Positions 45,859 to 57,405 of a stretch of DNA of 64,000 nt are shown here, piece by piece (positions within the stretch are counted from its first letter, which is position 1; every line of letters starts with the position of its first letter). The notes under the pieces were generated by a model. The model was not told the DNA's origin. It saw only the letters and a list, made by a program, of their open reading frames with translations, and did no database searches. Both the position numbers and the translations under genes were made by a program. The DNA lies in the NCBI RefSeq assembly GCF_019334565.1, contig NZ_CP079724.1:1856885-1920884 (forward strand). Reading direction: 5' to 3'. This DNA is from Streptococcus oralis. Its GTDB lineage: Bacteria > Bacillota > Bacilli > Lactobacillales > Streptococcaceae.

Positions 45859-45953
45859 CGAAAATCAAAATTTTTCTTGTTCTCTTTATAGCTTTAAAGA
45901 GTAAAACCGTTTTCATTTCAACTAACTTTCCTCCAGCTATTTCAAGGAAAATA

Positions 45954-45962
45954 TGGTATAAT
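45954..45962 (+). promoter_or_regulatory. Extended -10 of yaaA-recF
   Basis: TGGTATAAT on the plus strand, 20 bases before the ATG at 45983, with GAGGTG as the ribosome binding site. It is the same 9-mer as the divergent promoter 96 bases away. Confidence 0.75.
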
Positions 45963-45982
45963 ACCAAAGATTGAGGTGAATT

Positions 45983-46351
45983 ATGGAATACAAATTATTT
46001 GAAGAATTTATTACGCTCCAAGCCCTCCTAAAAGAACTTGGAATTATACAAAGCGGTGGTGCTATCAAATCCTTTTTAATAGATCATCAAGTTTACTTTA
46101 ATGGCGAGTTAGAAAGTAGACGTGGGAAAAAAATCCGTATTGGAGATACGATTGACATTCCTGATTTAAAGATTGACATCACCTTGACACAACCAAGTTT
46201 AAAAGAGCAAGAAGAGTATCAAGCAGATAAGATTGAGAAAGAGCGAATTGCTAAACTTGTCAAAGAGATGAATAAAGGTATCAAGAAAGAAAAACAAAAA
46301 ACTTCTTCATCGCCTAAAACCAAACAAGTTCCACGTTTTCCAGGAAGATAA
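45983..46351 (+). CDS. yaaA: S4-domain protein YaaA
   Basis: A 122-residue RNA-binding protein of the S4 type ([33 protein letters not shown]) with a long Lys-rich C-terminal tail. The S4 fold binds structured RNA; the role beside recF is unknown but the pairing is widespread in Firmicutes near oriC. It ends two bases before recF. Confidence 0.9.
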   Translation: MEYKLFEEFITLQALLKELGIIQSGGAIKSFLIDHQVYFNGELESRRGKKIRIGDTIDIPDLKIDITLTQPSLKEQEEYQADKIEKERIAKLVKEMNKGIKKEKQKTSSSPKTKQVPRFPGR

Positions 46352-46353
46352 CC

Positions 46354-47451
46354 ATGTGGCTCCAACATTTAACAATTAAAACCTTTCGAAACTACAAAGA
46401 GGCGAAAATTGATTTCAATCCAAAATTAAATGTCTTTCTAGGTCAAAATGCACAAGGAAAAACCAATATTCTAGAGGCAATCTATTTCTTGGCCTTGACA
46501 CGTAGTCATCGGACTCGTACAGATAAAAATCTCATTCATTTTGATGACGAGCAACTTCATCTTTCTGGCTTGCTACAGAAAAAAACAAGCTCTATCCCTC
46601 TAGAAATTGATTTAACACCAAAAGGGCGTGTGACTAAGGTCAATCACTTAAAACAAGCGCGCCTATCAGACTATATTGGACATATGAATGTTGTCCTCTT
46701 CGCACCTGAAGATCTCCAGCTAATTAAAGGAGCACCTTCTGTCCGTCGAAAGTTTATAGACATTGAACTGGGACAAATTAAACCAATCTACTTGTCAGAC
46801 TTGTCAAACTATAACCATATACTCAAGCAAAGAAATACTTATCTAAAATCCAGCCAGAAGATTGATGAAACATTTCTGTCAGTCTTAGATGATCAGTTAA
46901 TAGATTATGGTTGTCGCGTTATAAAGCATCGGATAAAATTCATTAAAGACTTAGAGAAATTTGGCCAAAAAAAACACTTAGAAATTTCAAATAAATTAGA
47001 AGAACTGTCAATATCTTATCAATCATCTGTCAACTTCACTGATGAAGAACAGCTAACAAGTTCTTTTAAAATTGCTTTGGAGAAAAGCAGATCCAGAGAC
47101 TTATTTAAAAAGAATACTGGAGTTGGCCCTCATCGAGATGATATTTCTTTTTATATCAATGCTATGGATGCTAGTTTTGGAAGCCAAGGTCAACATCGTA
47201 GTCTTGTGCTTTCTATCAAACTAGCAGAGATTGAGCTAATGGAAAGTATTACAAACGAGTCTCCGATACTACTGCTTGATGATGTTATGAGCGAACTTGA
47301 CAATACACGGCAACTAAAATTACTAGAAACCATTTCTCAATCTATCCAAACCTTTATTACAACAACAAGTTTAGACCACTTACAAAACTTACCAGAAAAC
47401 CTTAGTATTTTTAATATTCAAAATGGTAAAATTTCTGTAAATCAACATTGA
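46354..47451 (+). CDS. recF: DNA replication and repair protein RecF
   Basis: A 365-residue SMC-like ATPase with Walker [10 protein letters not shown], signature motif region [13 protein letters not shown] and Walker [13 protein letters not shown]. RecF loads RecA at gaps with RecO and RecR. In most Firmicutes recF is in the dnaA-dnaN-recF-gyrB cluster; here, as in other streptococci, it lies about 16 kb away with yaaA. It ends at a bidirectional terminator facing guaB. Confidence 0.96.
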   Translation: MWLQHLTIKTFRNYKEAKIDFNPKLNVFLGQNAQGKTNILEAIYFLALTRSHRTRTDKNLIHFDDEQLHLSGLLQKKTSSIPLEIDLTPKGRVTKVNHLKQARLSDYIGHMNVVLFAPEDLQLIKGAPSVRRKFIDIELGQIKPIYLSDLSNYNHILKQRNTYLKSSQKIDETFLSVLDDQLIDYGCRVIKHRIKFIKDLEKFGQKKHLEISNKLEELSISYQSSVNFTDEEQLTSSFKIALEKSRSRDLFKKNTGVGPHRDDISFYINAMDASFGSQGQHRSLVLSIKLAEIELMESITNESPILLLDDVMSELDNTRQLKLLETISQSIQTFITTTSLDHLQNLPENLSIFNIQNGKISVNQH

Positions 47452-47465
47452 CAACTTTGTAAATA

Positions 47466-47497
47466 AAAAGAACTCCTGAAAATCAGGAGTTCTTTTT
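47466..47497. terminator. Bidirectional terminator between recF and guaB
   Basis: AAGAACTCCTGA-AAA-TCAGGAGTTCTT flanked by A- and T-runs serves both convergent genes. Confidence 0.88.
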
Positions 47498-47503
47498 TAC
47501 TTC

Positions 47504-49033
<1,530 letters not shown>

Positions 49034-49035
49034 CT

Positions 49036-49063
49036 ATCATACCATTCTATGAAAATTTGTCAA
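49036..49063 (-). promoter_or_regulatory. Promoter of guaB
   Basis: On the minus strand TTGACA (49058-49063), 16 bases, TATGAT (49036-49041) with an extended TGG. Confidence 0.78.
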
Positions 49064-49085
49064 TTATATTTATGGTAGAAATCAT

Positions 49086-49126
49086 AAAAAAACCATCCCT
49101 GTGATCCTATGGAAGAGATAGTTTTA
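49086..49126 (-). terminator. trpS terminator
   Basis: On the minus strand AAACTATC... pairs with ...GGATGGTTT, followed by TTTT. One G-U pair is present. Confidence 0.65.
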
Positions 49127-49144
49127 CGATTCATATTTTATCTA

Positions 49145-50170
49145 TTATTTAAAATAATTTAGTCCCATTGCTCCTTTAACCTCAGATAGGGTTTGACCTG
49201 CAACTTCACGCGCTTTCTCACTACCTTTTTGAAGCATATTGTACACTTCCCCCATATCCTTAGCAAATTCGATACGGCGCTCACGAATAGGACCAAGTTC
49301 GCGTTCTAATATTTCAAGTAGATAACGTTTCGTCTTCACATCACCAAGACCACCACGTTGATAATGTTCTTTCATATCTGCAATGTCTTGAGCATCTTCT
49401 GGACGACCAAACACATCTAGATAATGGAAAACCATATTTCCTTCAATCTTACCTGGATCCTCAACCCGAATATGGTCTGGATCAGTATACATGCTCATGA
49501 CTTTTTTACGCAACGTATCCACATCATCAGCTAGATAAATACCATTATTAAGGGATTTAGACATTTTAGCATTTCCATCTAAACCAGGCAAACGTCCTGC
49601 TCTCTCATTTTCTGGATAAATACCCTCTGGTTCCACTAAGACATCACAGTTATATGCGTTGTTAAAAGAACGAACAATTTCACGAGTTTGCTCAATCATT
49701 GGTTTCTGATCTGTCCCAACAGGAACATAATTAGCCTTGAAGGCAGTGATATCTGCTGCTTGCGCAATCGGATAAATCAAAAATCCTGTCGGAATACTTT
49801 CTCCAAACCCTTTTTGAGCAATCTCTGTTTTTACTGTCGGATTCCGTTCCAAACGAGCTAGTGACACCAAATTCATATAGTACATAGATAATTCAGCCAA
49901 CTCTGGAATCTGGCTTTGAATAAAGATAGTTGATTTACTTGAATCTAATCCAACTGCTAGGTAATCTAAGGCAACATTCCCAATCGATTCTACAATCGTT
50001 TGAGGATCTTTGGCGTGATCTGTCAATGCTTGTTGGTCCGCCAAAAAAACAAACATCTCATACTTGTCTTCTTCCTGAAGTAATACTCTGTTTTTAAGGC
50101 TCCCAACATAATGTCCAATATGCAGTTTTCCTGTTGGGCGATCTCCTGTTAAAATAATGGGTTTTGTCAT
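49145..50170 (-). CDS. trpS: Tryptophanyl-tRNA synthetase
   Basis: A 341-residue class I synthetase with [10 protein letters not shown] (HIGH motif) and AKMSKSLNN (KMSKS motif). It charges tRNA-Trp. The leader is short (about 25 bases after an extended -10) and holds no T-box. The start ATG follows AAGGAG. Confidence 0.96.
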   Translation of the reverse strand: MTKPIILTGDRPTGKLHIGHYVGSLKNRVLLQEEDKYEMFVFLADQQALTDHAKDPQTIVESIGNVALDYLAVGLDSSKSTIFIQSQIPELAELSMYYMNLVSLARLERNPTVKTEIAQKGFGESIPTGFLIYPIAQAADITAFKANYVPVGTDQKPMIEQTREIVRSFNNAYNCDVLVEPEGIYPENERAGRLPGLDGNAKMSKSLNNGIYLADDVDTLRKKVMSMYTDPDHIRVEDPGKIEGNMVFHYLDVFGRPEDAQDIADMKEHYQRGGLGDVKTKRYLLEILERELGPIRERRIEFAKDMGEVYNMLQKGSEKAREVAGQTLSEVKGAMGLNYFK

Positions 50171-50198
50171 TTTTTTCTCCTTCGAAATGGTCTCTTCA

Positions 50199-50207
50199 AT
50201 TATAGCA
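50199..50207 (-). promoter_or_regulatory. Extended -10 of trpS
   Basis: TGCTATAAT on the minus strand, 28 bases before the ATG. Confidence 0.7.
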
Positions 50208-50306
50208 TTTTTTTGTTAAAATAACAGAAAATTATTTAAATCAAACAACTAACTCATTGTAAACAAACCTGTAAACTTAATTGACATAAAATTGACAAAC
50301 AAAAAT

Positions 50307-50335
50307 TTGAATATTTCTCTCTTTTCTAGTAGAAT
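50307..50335 (+). promoter_or_regulatory. Promoter of the ABC-F gene
   Basis: TTGAAT (50307-50312), 17 bases, TAGAAT (50330-50335). Two further TTGACA motifs lie upstream (50281 and 50292) but without matching -10s. Confidence 0.65.
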
Positions 50336-50365
50336 AAATATATTACATATTATAGGAGAAAAACA

Positions 50366-51988
50366 TTGCTTACAGTATCTGATGTTTCACTACGTTTTAG
50401 TGATCGCAAACTTTTTGATGATGTCAATATCAAATTTACAGAAGGAAATACATACGGATTGATTGGTGCTAATGGTGCTGGGAAGTCTACATTCTTAAAA
50501 ATCTTAGCTGGTGATATCGAGCCTACAACTGGTCACATCTCTCTTGGTCCAGATGAACGTCTCTCTGTTCTCCGTCAAAATCATTTTGACTATGAAGATG
50601 AGCGAGTTATTGATGTCGTTATTATGGGAAATGAAAAACTTTACAACATCATGAAAGAAAAAGATGCCATTTACATGAAGGAAGATTTTTCAGATGAAGA
50701 TGGTGTTCGTGCAGCCGAACTCGAAGGTGAATTTGCTGAACTTGGAGGTTGGGAAGCAGAAAGTGAAGCATCCCAATTACTTCAAAACCTAAACATTCCA
50801 GAAGAATTGCACTATCAAAACATGAGCGAATTGGCCAATGGTGAAAAAGTGAAGGTTCTCCTTGCTAAAGCACTTTTTGGTAAACCAGATGTTCTTCTCT
50901 TGGACGAGCCGACCAACGGGTTGGACATCCAATCTATTACTTGGCTAGAAGACTTCTTGATTGACTTTGATAACACCGTTATCGTAGTATCCCACGACCG
51001 TCACTTCTTAAACAAAGTGTGTACTCATATGGCCGACCTTGACTTTGGAAAAATCAAACTCTATGTCGGAAACTACGACTTCTGGAAGGAATCTTCTGAG
51101 CTTGCTGCTAAATTGCTAGCAGACCGTAATGCCAAGGCAGAAGAAAAAATTAAACAATTGCAAGAATTCGTTGCTCGCTTCTCTGCCAACGCTTCTAAGT
51201 CAAGACAAGCAACGTCTCGTAAAAAAATGCTTGACAAGATTGAATTAGAAGAGATTGTGCCATCTAGTCGTAAATATCCATTTATCAACTTTAAAGCAGA
51301 ACGTGAGATTGGTAATGATCTCTTGACAGTAGAAAATCTAACTGTAAAGATTGATGGCGAAACTATCCTAGACAATATTAGTTTCATCTTACGTCCAGGT
51401 GATAAGACAGCTCTGATTGGACAAAATGACATCCAAACGACTGCATTAATTCGTGCAATTATGGGTGACATCGACTATGAAGGAACTGTCAAGTGGGGAG
51501 TTACTACTAGCCGTTCTTACTTGCCAAAAGACAACTCGGCTGATTTTGCAGGAGGAGAGTCAATTCTTGACTGGTTGCGTCAATTTGCAAGTAAAGAAGA
51601 AGATGACAATACCTTCCTACGTGGTTTCCTTGGTCGTATGCTCTTTTCTGGAGATGAAGTTAACAAACCTGTAAACGTCTTGTCAGGGGGAGAAAAAGTG
51701 CGTGTCATGCTTTCAAAACTCATGCTCTTGAAATCAAATGTCCTTGTACTTGATGATCCAACAAATCACTTGGACTTGGAATCTATCTCAAGCTTGAACG
51801 ATGGATTGAAAAACTTTAAAGAATCAATCATCTTTGCCAGTCATGACCACGAGTTTATCCAAACTTTGGCAAACCATATCATTGTTTTGTCTAAGAATGG
51901 CGTCATTGATCGTATCGATGAAACCTATGATGAATTCCTAGAAAATGCAGAAGTACAAGCAAAAGTTAAAGAACTTTGGAAAGACTAA
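50366..51988 (+). CDS. ABC-F family ATPase (ribosome-associated, YbiT-like)
   Basis: A 540-residue soluble protein with two ABC domains: Walker A GANGAGKST and Walker B VLLLDEPTNGLD first, then a degenerate second Walker A (GQNDIQTT) with Walker B VLVLDDPTNHLD. It lacks membrane segments. ABC-F proteins bind the ribosomal E site and tune translation. The second P-loop lacks the canonical GKT, as in the YbiT subgroup. The start is TTG at 50366 after AGGAG; no nearby ATG fits. Confidence 0.92.
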   Translation: MLTVSDVSLRFSDRKLFDDVNIKFTEGNTYGLIGANGAGKSTFLKILAGDIEPTTGHISLGPDERLSVLRQNHFDYEDERVIDVVIMGNEKLYNIMKEKDAIYMKEDFSDEDGVRAAELEGEFAELGGWEAESEASQLLQNLNIPEELHYQNMSELANGEKVKVLLAKALFGKPDVLLLDEPTNGLDIQSITWLEDFLIDFDNTVIVVSHDRHFLNKVCTHMADLDFGKIKLYVGNYDFWKESSELAAKLLADRNAKAEEKIKQLQEFVARFSANASKSRQATSRKKMLDKIELEEIVPSSRKYPFINFKAEREIGNDLLTVENLTVKIDGETILDNISFILRPGDKTALIGQNDIQTTALIRAIMGDIDYEGTVKWGVTTSRSYLPKDNSADFAGGESILDWLRQFASKEEDDNTFLRGFLGRMLFSGDEVNKPVNVLSGGEKVRVMLSKLMLLKSNVLVLDDPTNHLDLESISSLNDGLKNFKESIIFASHDHEFIQTLANHIIVLSKNGVIDRIDETYDEFLENAEVQAKVKELWKD

Positions 51989-51997
51989 TAAGACTTC

Positions 51998-52027
51998 AAA
52001 ACTCAGTTGGGGTAACCAACTGAGTTT
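51998..52027 (+). terminator. ABC-F gene terminator
   Basis: AAACTCAGTTGG-...-CCAACTGAGTTTT, 9 bases after the stop and just before yfhO. Confidence 0.8.
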
Positions 52028-52048
52028 TCTATCATTCTACGAGGTAAC

Positions 52049-54601
52049 ATGAAATCATTTTTTAAAACATATTGGACCTATTTTGTTTCTTTCATCATTC
52101 CTTTAGTAATTATGACTGGAGTATACCTAATTCAAGGTATCTACTGGAATAGCGATGCATCTCCACTATTAGGAGACGGTTTCCATCAATACGTTATTTT
52201 TGATGTAGCTTTACGAAATATTCTGCATGGAAATGGCAGTTTGTTTTACACCTTTACAAGTGGCCTCGGACTGAATTTCTATGCTCTATCTAGTTATTAC
52301 TTGGGTAGTTTTCTCTCACCTCTGGTTTACTTTTTTAATCTGTCAAATATGCCAGATGCTGTCTATCTGACCACTCTCTTAAAATTTGGATTGATTGGTC
52401 TGTCAACCTTCTTTAGTTTGAATAGATTATTTAAAGATATCCCAAAATTTTTAAAACTTACCTTATCTACTTCCTATGCTTTAATGAGCTTCACTGTCAG
52501 TCAGTTAGAGATAAAAACCTGGTTAGATGTTTTTATCTTGATTCCTTTAATTATAACTGGTTTACACCTACTCATAACACAAAAGAAGCGCCTACTATAC
52601 TTTACAAGTTTGTCAATCTTATTTATTCAAAATTATTATTTTGGGTATATGACAGCATTGTTTCTTATTTTCTGGTATCTTTGTCAAATTTCTTGGGACT
52701 TTAAAACTCGAAAATCATCTTTTCTTGATTTTGTTGTTACCTCCTTTTTAGCTGGAATGGCTAGTTTGATTATGACTCTTCCTACACTGTTTGATTTACA
52801 AACTCATGGAGAGAAGTTGACTGCCATCACAAAATTAAAGACAGATAGTAGCTGGTATTTGGATATTTTTGCAAAACAATTCATTGGATCTTTTGATACA
52901 ACTAAATATGGATCTATACCAATGATTTTTGTTGGATTGCTTCCTTTTATTTTGACTATTCTATTTTTCACAATAAAATCCATAAGGTTTCACGTGAAAC
53001 TTACCTATGCAATTTTCTTTACTTTTTTAATAACAAGCTTTTACATAGAAGCACTTGATTTATTTTGGCAAGGGATGCATACCCCAAATATGTTTTTGCA
53101 TCGCTATGCTTGGATTTTTTCCACTCTGTTAATTTATACTGCAGCAGAAGTCTTAAATCGTCTGAAAGAACTGAAGCTCTGGAATCTATTTGTCTCACTT
53201 TTTCTTGTACTAACAGGATTTTTGGCTACTGTCTATTTTAAATCACACTATTCTTTTCTAACTGATTTGAATATCCTACTCACTCTTGAATTTCTACTAG
53301 TTTATGCTCTTTTACTTCTTGCAGTCATTAGAAAGTTTATCTCTGTAAATCTATTTGCAATTCTTTTGTCTTTATTTATAACAGCTGAGATAAGCTTAAA
53401 TGCATCATCTCAAATGGAAGGAATAGCTAAAGAATGGGCCTTTGCTTCTCGTAGCGCCTATAATAGGGATATCACCGCTATGGAATCCATTCTAAACCAA
53501 ATTGGCAATCCATTTACACGTACTGAAAAACTGCAAATTCAGACTGGAAATGACAGTATGAAATTTAACTACAATGGAATCTCTCAATTTTCGTCTGTAC
53601 GAAATCGTTCAGCTAGCACTAGTTTGGATAAACTGGGATTCAAATCCTCTGGAACCAACCTCAATCTCCGTTATGCAAATAACAGTCTTTTAGCAGACAA
53701 TTTATTTGGAATCCAGTACAATATTTCTGAAACTTCACTTGATAAGTATGGCTTTCAAGAGATTTATCAAAAGGATCATTTAACCTTATATAAAAATCAA
53801 CTCTCTTTACCCATTGCCTTTGCCACTCAATCTATTTACACCGATGTAAACTTTAACAATCACACTCTAGATAATCAGGCTTTATTTATAAACCAGCTTG
53901 CTAATCTCAACTTAGATTACTTTTCTCAAATAGCATCTGATAAAACAGATACTTCAGATGGTTTAACCAGCATCACAGGTTCTGCGAATGAAGATGCAAA
54001 GATTGATTATCAAATTGAGGTTCCTCAAAATAGCCAAGTCTATCTCTCTTTTTCAAATCTTCATTTTACGAATGATAAACAAAAGAAAGTTGACATCCTT
54101 GTCAACGGTGAAAAAAAGACTTTTTCAACTGACAATGCATTTAATTTCTTTAATTTGGGTTATACTGAAGAACAAAAAACTTTCAATATCAGTGTTAGTT
54201 TCCCTGGAAATTCTCAGGTGTCCTTTGAATCTCCAACCTTCTATCGTTTAGATACTCAGGCTCTTACTGAGGCAATTCAAAAGATTAAAGAACAACCTGT
54301 AGAAGTATCTACCTCTAAAAATAAAGTCTTTGCTACATATGAAGTCAAAGAAGATACCTCTATTTTCTTCACTATTCCTTATGACAAAGGTTGGTCTGCA
54401 TACCAAGATGGGAAAAAACTTGAAATCAAGCAGGCTCAGACTGGTTTTATGAAAGTTGATGTTCCAAAGGGAAAAGGCACCATTACACTTTCCTTTATCC
54501 CCAATGGTTTTGTTATTGGAGCAGCCTGCTCACTAACTGCCCTTCTTCTTTTTGGGACCTATAATCACAGACGAAATTTATCTAAGACAGAAAAAGATTG
54601 A
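52049..54601 (+). CDS. yfhO: YfhO family membrane glycosyltransferase-like protein
   Basis: An 850-residue protein with about 12-13 transmembrane helices in the first 450 residues, a large extracellular region (about 470-815) and a last helix near 825. The early loop GDGFHQYVIFD matches the GT-C-type acidic motif of the family. YfhO homologues in Bacillus and Listeria transfer sugars to teichoic or lipoteichoic acid outside the membrane; the role here is inferred. A parS site is embedded in the gene at 52986-53001. Confidence 0.88.
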   Translation: MKSFFKTYWTYFVSFIIPLVIMTGVYLIQGIYWNSDASPLLGDGFHQYVIFDVALRNILHGNGSLFYTFTSGLGLNFYALSSYYLGSFLSPLVYFFNLSNMPDAVYLTTLLKFGLIGLSTFFSLNRLFKDIPKFLKLTLSTSYALMSFTVSQLEIKTWLDVFILIPLIITGLHLLITQKKRLLYFTSLSILFIQNYYFGYMTALFLIFWYLCQISWDFKTRKSSFLDFVVTSFLAGMASLIMTLPTLFDLQTHGEKLTAITKLKTDSSWYLDIFAKQFIGSFDTTKYGSIPMIFVGLLPFILTILFFTIKSIRFHVKLTYAIFFTFLITSFYIEALDLFWQGMHTPNMFLHRYAWIFSTLLIYTAAEVLNRLKELKLWNLFVSLFLVLTGFLATVYFKSHYSFLTDLNILLTLEFLLVYALLLLAVIRKFISVNLFAILLSLFITAEISLNASSQMEGIAKEWAFASRSAYNRDITAMESILNQIGNPFTRTEKLQIQTGNDSMKFNYNGISQFSSVRNRSASTSLDKLGFKSSGTNLNLRYANNSLLADNLFGIQYNISETSLDKYGFQEIYQKDHLTLYKNQLSLPIAFATQSIYTDVNFNNHTLDNQALFINQLANLNLDYFSQIASDKTDTSDGLTSITGSANEDAKIDYQIEVPQNSQVYLSFSNLHFTNDKQKKVDILVNGEKKTFSTDNAFNFFNLGYTEEQKTFNISVSFPGNSQVSFESPTFYRLDTQALTEAIQKIKEQPVEVSTSKNKVFATYEVKEDTSIFFTIPYDKGWSAYQDGKKLEIKQAQTGFMKVDVPKGKGTITLSFIPNGFVIGAACSLTALLLFGTYNHRRNLSKTEKD
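52986..53001. promoter_or_regulatory. parS site 2
   Basis: GGTTTCACGTGAAACT contains the full GTTTCACGTGAAAC core, inside yfhO and about 10.6 kb from dnaA. Confidence 0.93.
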
Positions 54602-54627
54602 CCAATTTCTTGGCCAATCTTTTTAAT
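54598..54627. terminator. Terminator between yfhO and the YhgE-family gene
   Basis: GATTGACCAA-TTTC-TTGGCCAATC followed by TTTTT on the plus strand; one mismatch in the stem. It overlaps both gene ends. Confidence 0.75.
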
Positions 54628-57277
54628 CTTCTTCCATTTTCTTAGGTTGATAAGCTAGCATACCTAAAGCAGTAAAGAAAGCTAGAGTTATAATAAGGAA
54701 AATAACTTGATGATGAATATTTCCTGTCATAGAGATTGTTTGTCGTAAGCCTGATACAGAATAACTCATTGGTAACCAAGGATTGACACCTTTGAAGAAA
54801 TCATTTGTCAAAGCAAGGGGATAGGTCCCTGCACTTGATGCTAACTGTAATAAAAGTAAAATAAGAGAGAAGAAAGCTCCTATACGGCTATTCCAAGTTG
54901 TTAAAGCTGTCACCATAGACATGAAAGCTAAACTTGTGATTAGAATTAGAATCAAGGTCCTCATCTCATGGTTCGCAGTCAATCCAATAAGATGGACACC
55001 TCCATAAACTAAAACACCTGCTAAGACAGCTATAATCCCATTTATTTCAGAGCGAGACTTCAACCAAGCCCAACGACTCTCTGGATGACGTCCAGAAGGC
55101 AACTTCGCAAAAATCATATTGGTAGATATAGCAGCAACAAAAAGAGCAACTGATATCATATAAGGAGCCATAGCAATCCCATTTACAGGGACTTGGTCAT
55201 TGTCTGTTTTTGAGAGAACTAGAGGTTCAGATAATGTTTCTGCATTTTTAGATTCTGTCGAAGCTGATTTGAGTTGATTATTAGCATTGCCTAATCCTTG
55301 TCCTAATGAATCAACTCCTGTCTGTAAATCTTCAAGACTAGAGGTTAAGGTTGTTCCACCATCTGCTAGTTTTCCAGCACCATCTGCAATCTTCATAGCG
55401 CCACTTCCTAGTTGAGATGCTGCAGAAAGTAACTGTGTTGATTTATCTGTTAATTGACCAGAGCCAAATTGTAATTTAGTAATACCTGCTATCAGCTCTG
55501 GACTCTTATTATTCAATTGAACAGAACCAGATGACAAACTTTCTATACCTAATACTAATTCTGGAGCTTTTCCAGCTAACGCATCTACTCCAGCTGTCAA
55601 GGTTGATGTATTTTCTGTCAACTTACTTGATCCAGAAACTAATTGATCCAGACTAGTTGTTAAACTTGCATTCTTTTCACTTAGTTGATTAGCACCTATA
55701 GAAATAGTATCCAATCCTTTAGTATAGTTTACAACACCTTTTTCAATTGACTGACTTCCAGGAACTAACTGATTATTTACAGAAGTTTGTAATGTTGTAA
55801 ATCCATTTGACAAGGTTGTCAAGGAGCTAGATGCTGCAGGTAAGAGTTGATTTGCCTTCGTCTGTACATCAGATAGATTAGATACTTGTTGTTCTGAATT
55901 CTCTATACTTTCTTTTAATCCCCCTACTGTTGTTAAAATTGTTTTTGCTGACTCAATAGTAGAATTAGAATTTTTAGAAATAGCTTCTGTCAATTCTTTC
56001 TTTTGTTCCTCTGTAAGAGATTGATAAGTAGCTGTTGATTGAAGGTTGGCAATAGTTTTCTCTTGTTCTGTCTGACTTTTAGTCACAATATCCTGAGCAA
56101 GAGTTGTTAGATTTGGCAAAGTTTCTGACAATGTACTCTTCAGTTGAGTATTATCTGATATTGTAAGAGCTTGTAGTGTTTTATTTAGTTCTCCTAAGCT
56201 TGTTGCCAATTGCGCTATTTCTTCACTTTGTTGAGATGAGGACTCTAATTGGCTTGAAATTTCTTTAATACCAGTATTTAATTGCTCCATTCCATCTCTT
56301 AGTGTATCTGATTGATTGGATAATTGACTTGTTCCGTTAGAAAGTTCTTTCACACTACTTGTATAAGCATTTACACCAACTGAAAATTGATTGAGACCTG
56401 TATCCAGTTGTGAAACGCCACCTGTATAGGACTTTATACCTGTATTTAGCTGATTTACACCTGTCACCAACTCAGGAGTTTTTGAAGCTAATTGACCAAG
56501 TCCAGTGTCAACTTGTGAGACAGCATTTGTATAACTTTGTAAACCACTATTAAAAGTTCCTAAACCAATATGTAATTGCTCTATAGCAGACACATAGCTA
56601 GATAAGCCTTTTGTAAATTGATCCGCTCCATTTGAAAAAGTTACAGTTGAATTAGCTAGAGTATTAAGATTTGTCGTCAATGTTTGACTTCCCGTCACCA
56701 ACTGATCGGCTCCATTAGCCAATTGTTCACTTCCATCGGCTGCTTTATTTATTCCAGACTTCAAATCATTCATTTTTTGAAATAAAGCCTTAGTGTATGT
56801 TTCAGTTACATTCGTAGAGACGGTTTGTTTTAATTGTGTCATTGCAGAATCACTCATCTTACTTGCAATAAAGCTATGTCCACTTGACGTCTGATAGTCA
56901 ATCTGCATTTGTTCAGGATGATTTGTTAGGATAGAAGTAGCTTTTTCAGACAAGTCACTTGGTAAAGTCACTACCATGTAGTAGTCACCATCTTCTAGGC
57001 CTTTTTTTCCTTCTACTTCATTAACAAAATGAAAATCTAAAGCCTTATTTTCTTTTAAATTAGACACCATGTCTTCACCAATTGTCATTGTCTGTCCATT
57101 ATAAGAAGCTTCCTTATCTTTATTGACAACTGCCACAGGTAACTCCGATACTTGACCATATGGATCCCACATAGATGATAAAAAAATGATATTATATAAA
57201 GCTGGAATGAGAGAAATCCCTATCATTACAATGATAAAGGTCGGTTTTTTAAATATTGCTTTCCATTCTTTAAACAT
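54623..57277 (-). CDS. YhgE/Pip family membrane protein (ABC-2-type, phage-infection-protein-like)
   Basis: An 884-residue membrane protein. One helix near the N-terminus (about 13-33), a very long extracellular helical region (about 40-690) full of 14-residue-spaced motifs such as LxxGxxQL and LNTGIxSYT, then five to six helices at the C-terminus. YhgE/Pip proteins serve as phage receptors in Lactococcus and are related to secretion systems for polymorphic toxins (EsaA-like). The start is ATG 57277 after AAAGGAGG. A divergent TetR gene 128 bases away probably controls it. Confidence 0.88.
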   Translation of the reverse strand: MFKEWKAIFKKPTFIIVMIGISLIPALYNIIFLSSMWDPYGQVSELPVAVVNKDKEASYNGQTMTIGEDMVSNLKENKALDFHFVNEVEGKKGLEDGDYYMVVTLPSDLSEKATSILTNHPEQMQIDYQTSSGHSFIASKMSDSAMTQLKQTVSTNVTETYTKALFQKMNDLKSGINKAADGSEQLANGADQLVTGSQTLTTNLNTLANSTVTFSNGADQFTKGLSSYVSAIEQLHIGLGTFNSGLQSYTNAVSQVDTGLGQLASKTPELVTGVNQLNTGIKSYTGGVSQLDTGLNQFSVGVNAYTSSVKELSNGTSQLSNQSDTLRDGMEQLNTGIKEISSQLESSSQQSEEIAQLATSLGELNKTLQALTISDNTQLKSTLSETLPNLTTLAQDIVTKSQTEQEKTIANLQSTATYQSLTEEQKKELTEAISKNSNSTIESAKTILTTVGGLKESIENSEQQVSNLSDVQTKANQLLPAASSSLTTLSNGFTTLQTSVNNQLVPGSQSIEKGVVNYTKGLDTISIGANQLSEKNASLTTSLDQLVSGSSKLTENTSTLTAGVDALAGKAPELVLGIESLSSGSVQLNNKSPELIAGITKLQFGSGQLTDKSTQLLSAASQLGSGAMKIADGAGKLADGGTTLTSSLEDLQTGVDSLGQGLGNANNQLKSASTESKNAETLSEPLVLSKTDNDQVPVNGIAMAPYMISVALFVAAISTNMIFAKLPSGRHPESRWAWLKSRSEINGIIAVLAGVLVYGGVHLIGLTANHEMRTLILILITSLAFMSMVTALTTWNSRIGAFFSLILLLLQLASSAGTYPLALTNDFFKGVNPWLPMSYSVSGLRQTISMTGNIHHQVIFLIITLAFFTALGMLAYQPKKMEED

Positions 57278-57311
57278 GTTTCCTCCTTTTTTACACATAT
57301 TGTCTAAAATT

Positions 57312-57335
57312 TTGATATAATAGATTATACATCAA
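57312..57335. promoter_or_regulatory. Candidate TetR operator over the yhgE promoter
   Basis: TTGAT-ATAAT-AG-ATTAT-AC-ATCAA is an inverted repeat with nested arms. It covers the minus-strand -10 TATAAT (57324-57329) of the membrane protein gene; CTTGTA lies 17 bases upstream as -35. It fits repression by the adjacent TetR protein. Confidence 0.5.
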
Positions 57336-57405
57336 AAAATCCAAATTACAAGATTAAAAATTCTTTTTTAGATACATAGTCTATTTTTGTGTACAAGGAG
57401 AAATT

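Noticed and set aside
50171..50365. A T-box leader for trpS
   Set aside because: The extended -10 leaves a leader of only about 25 bases, and no T-box core sequence is present.
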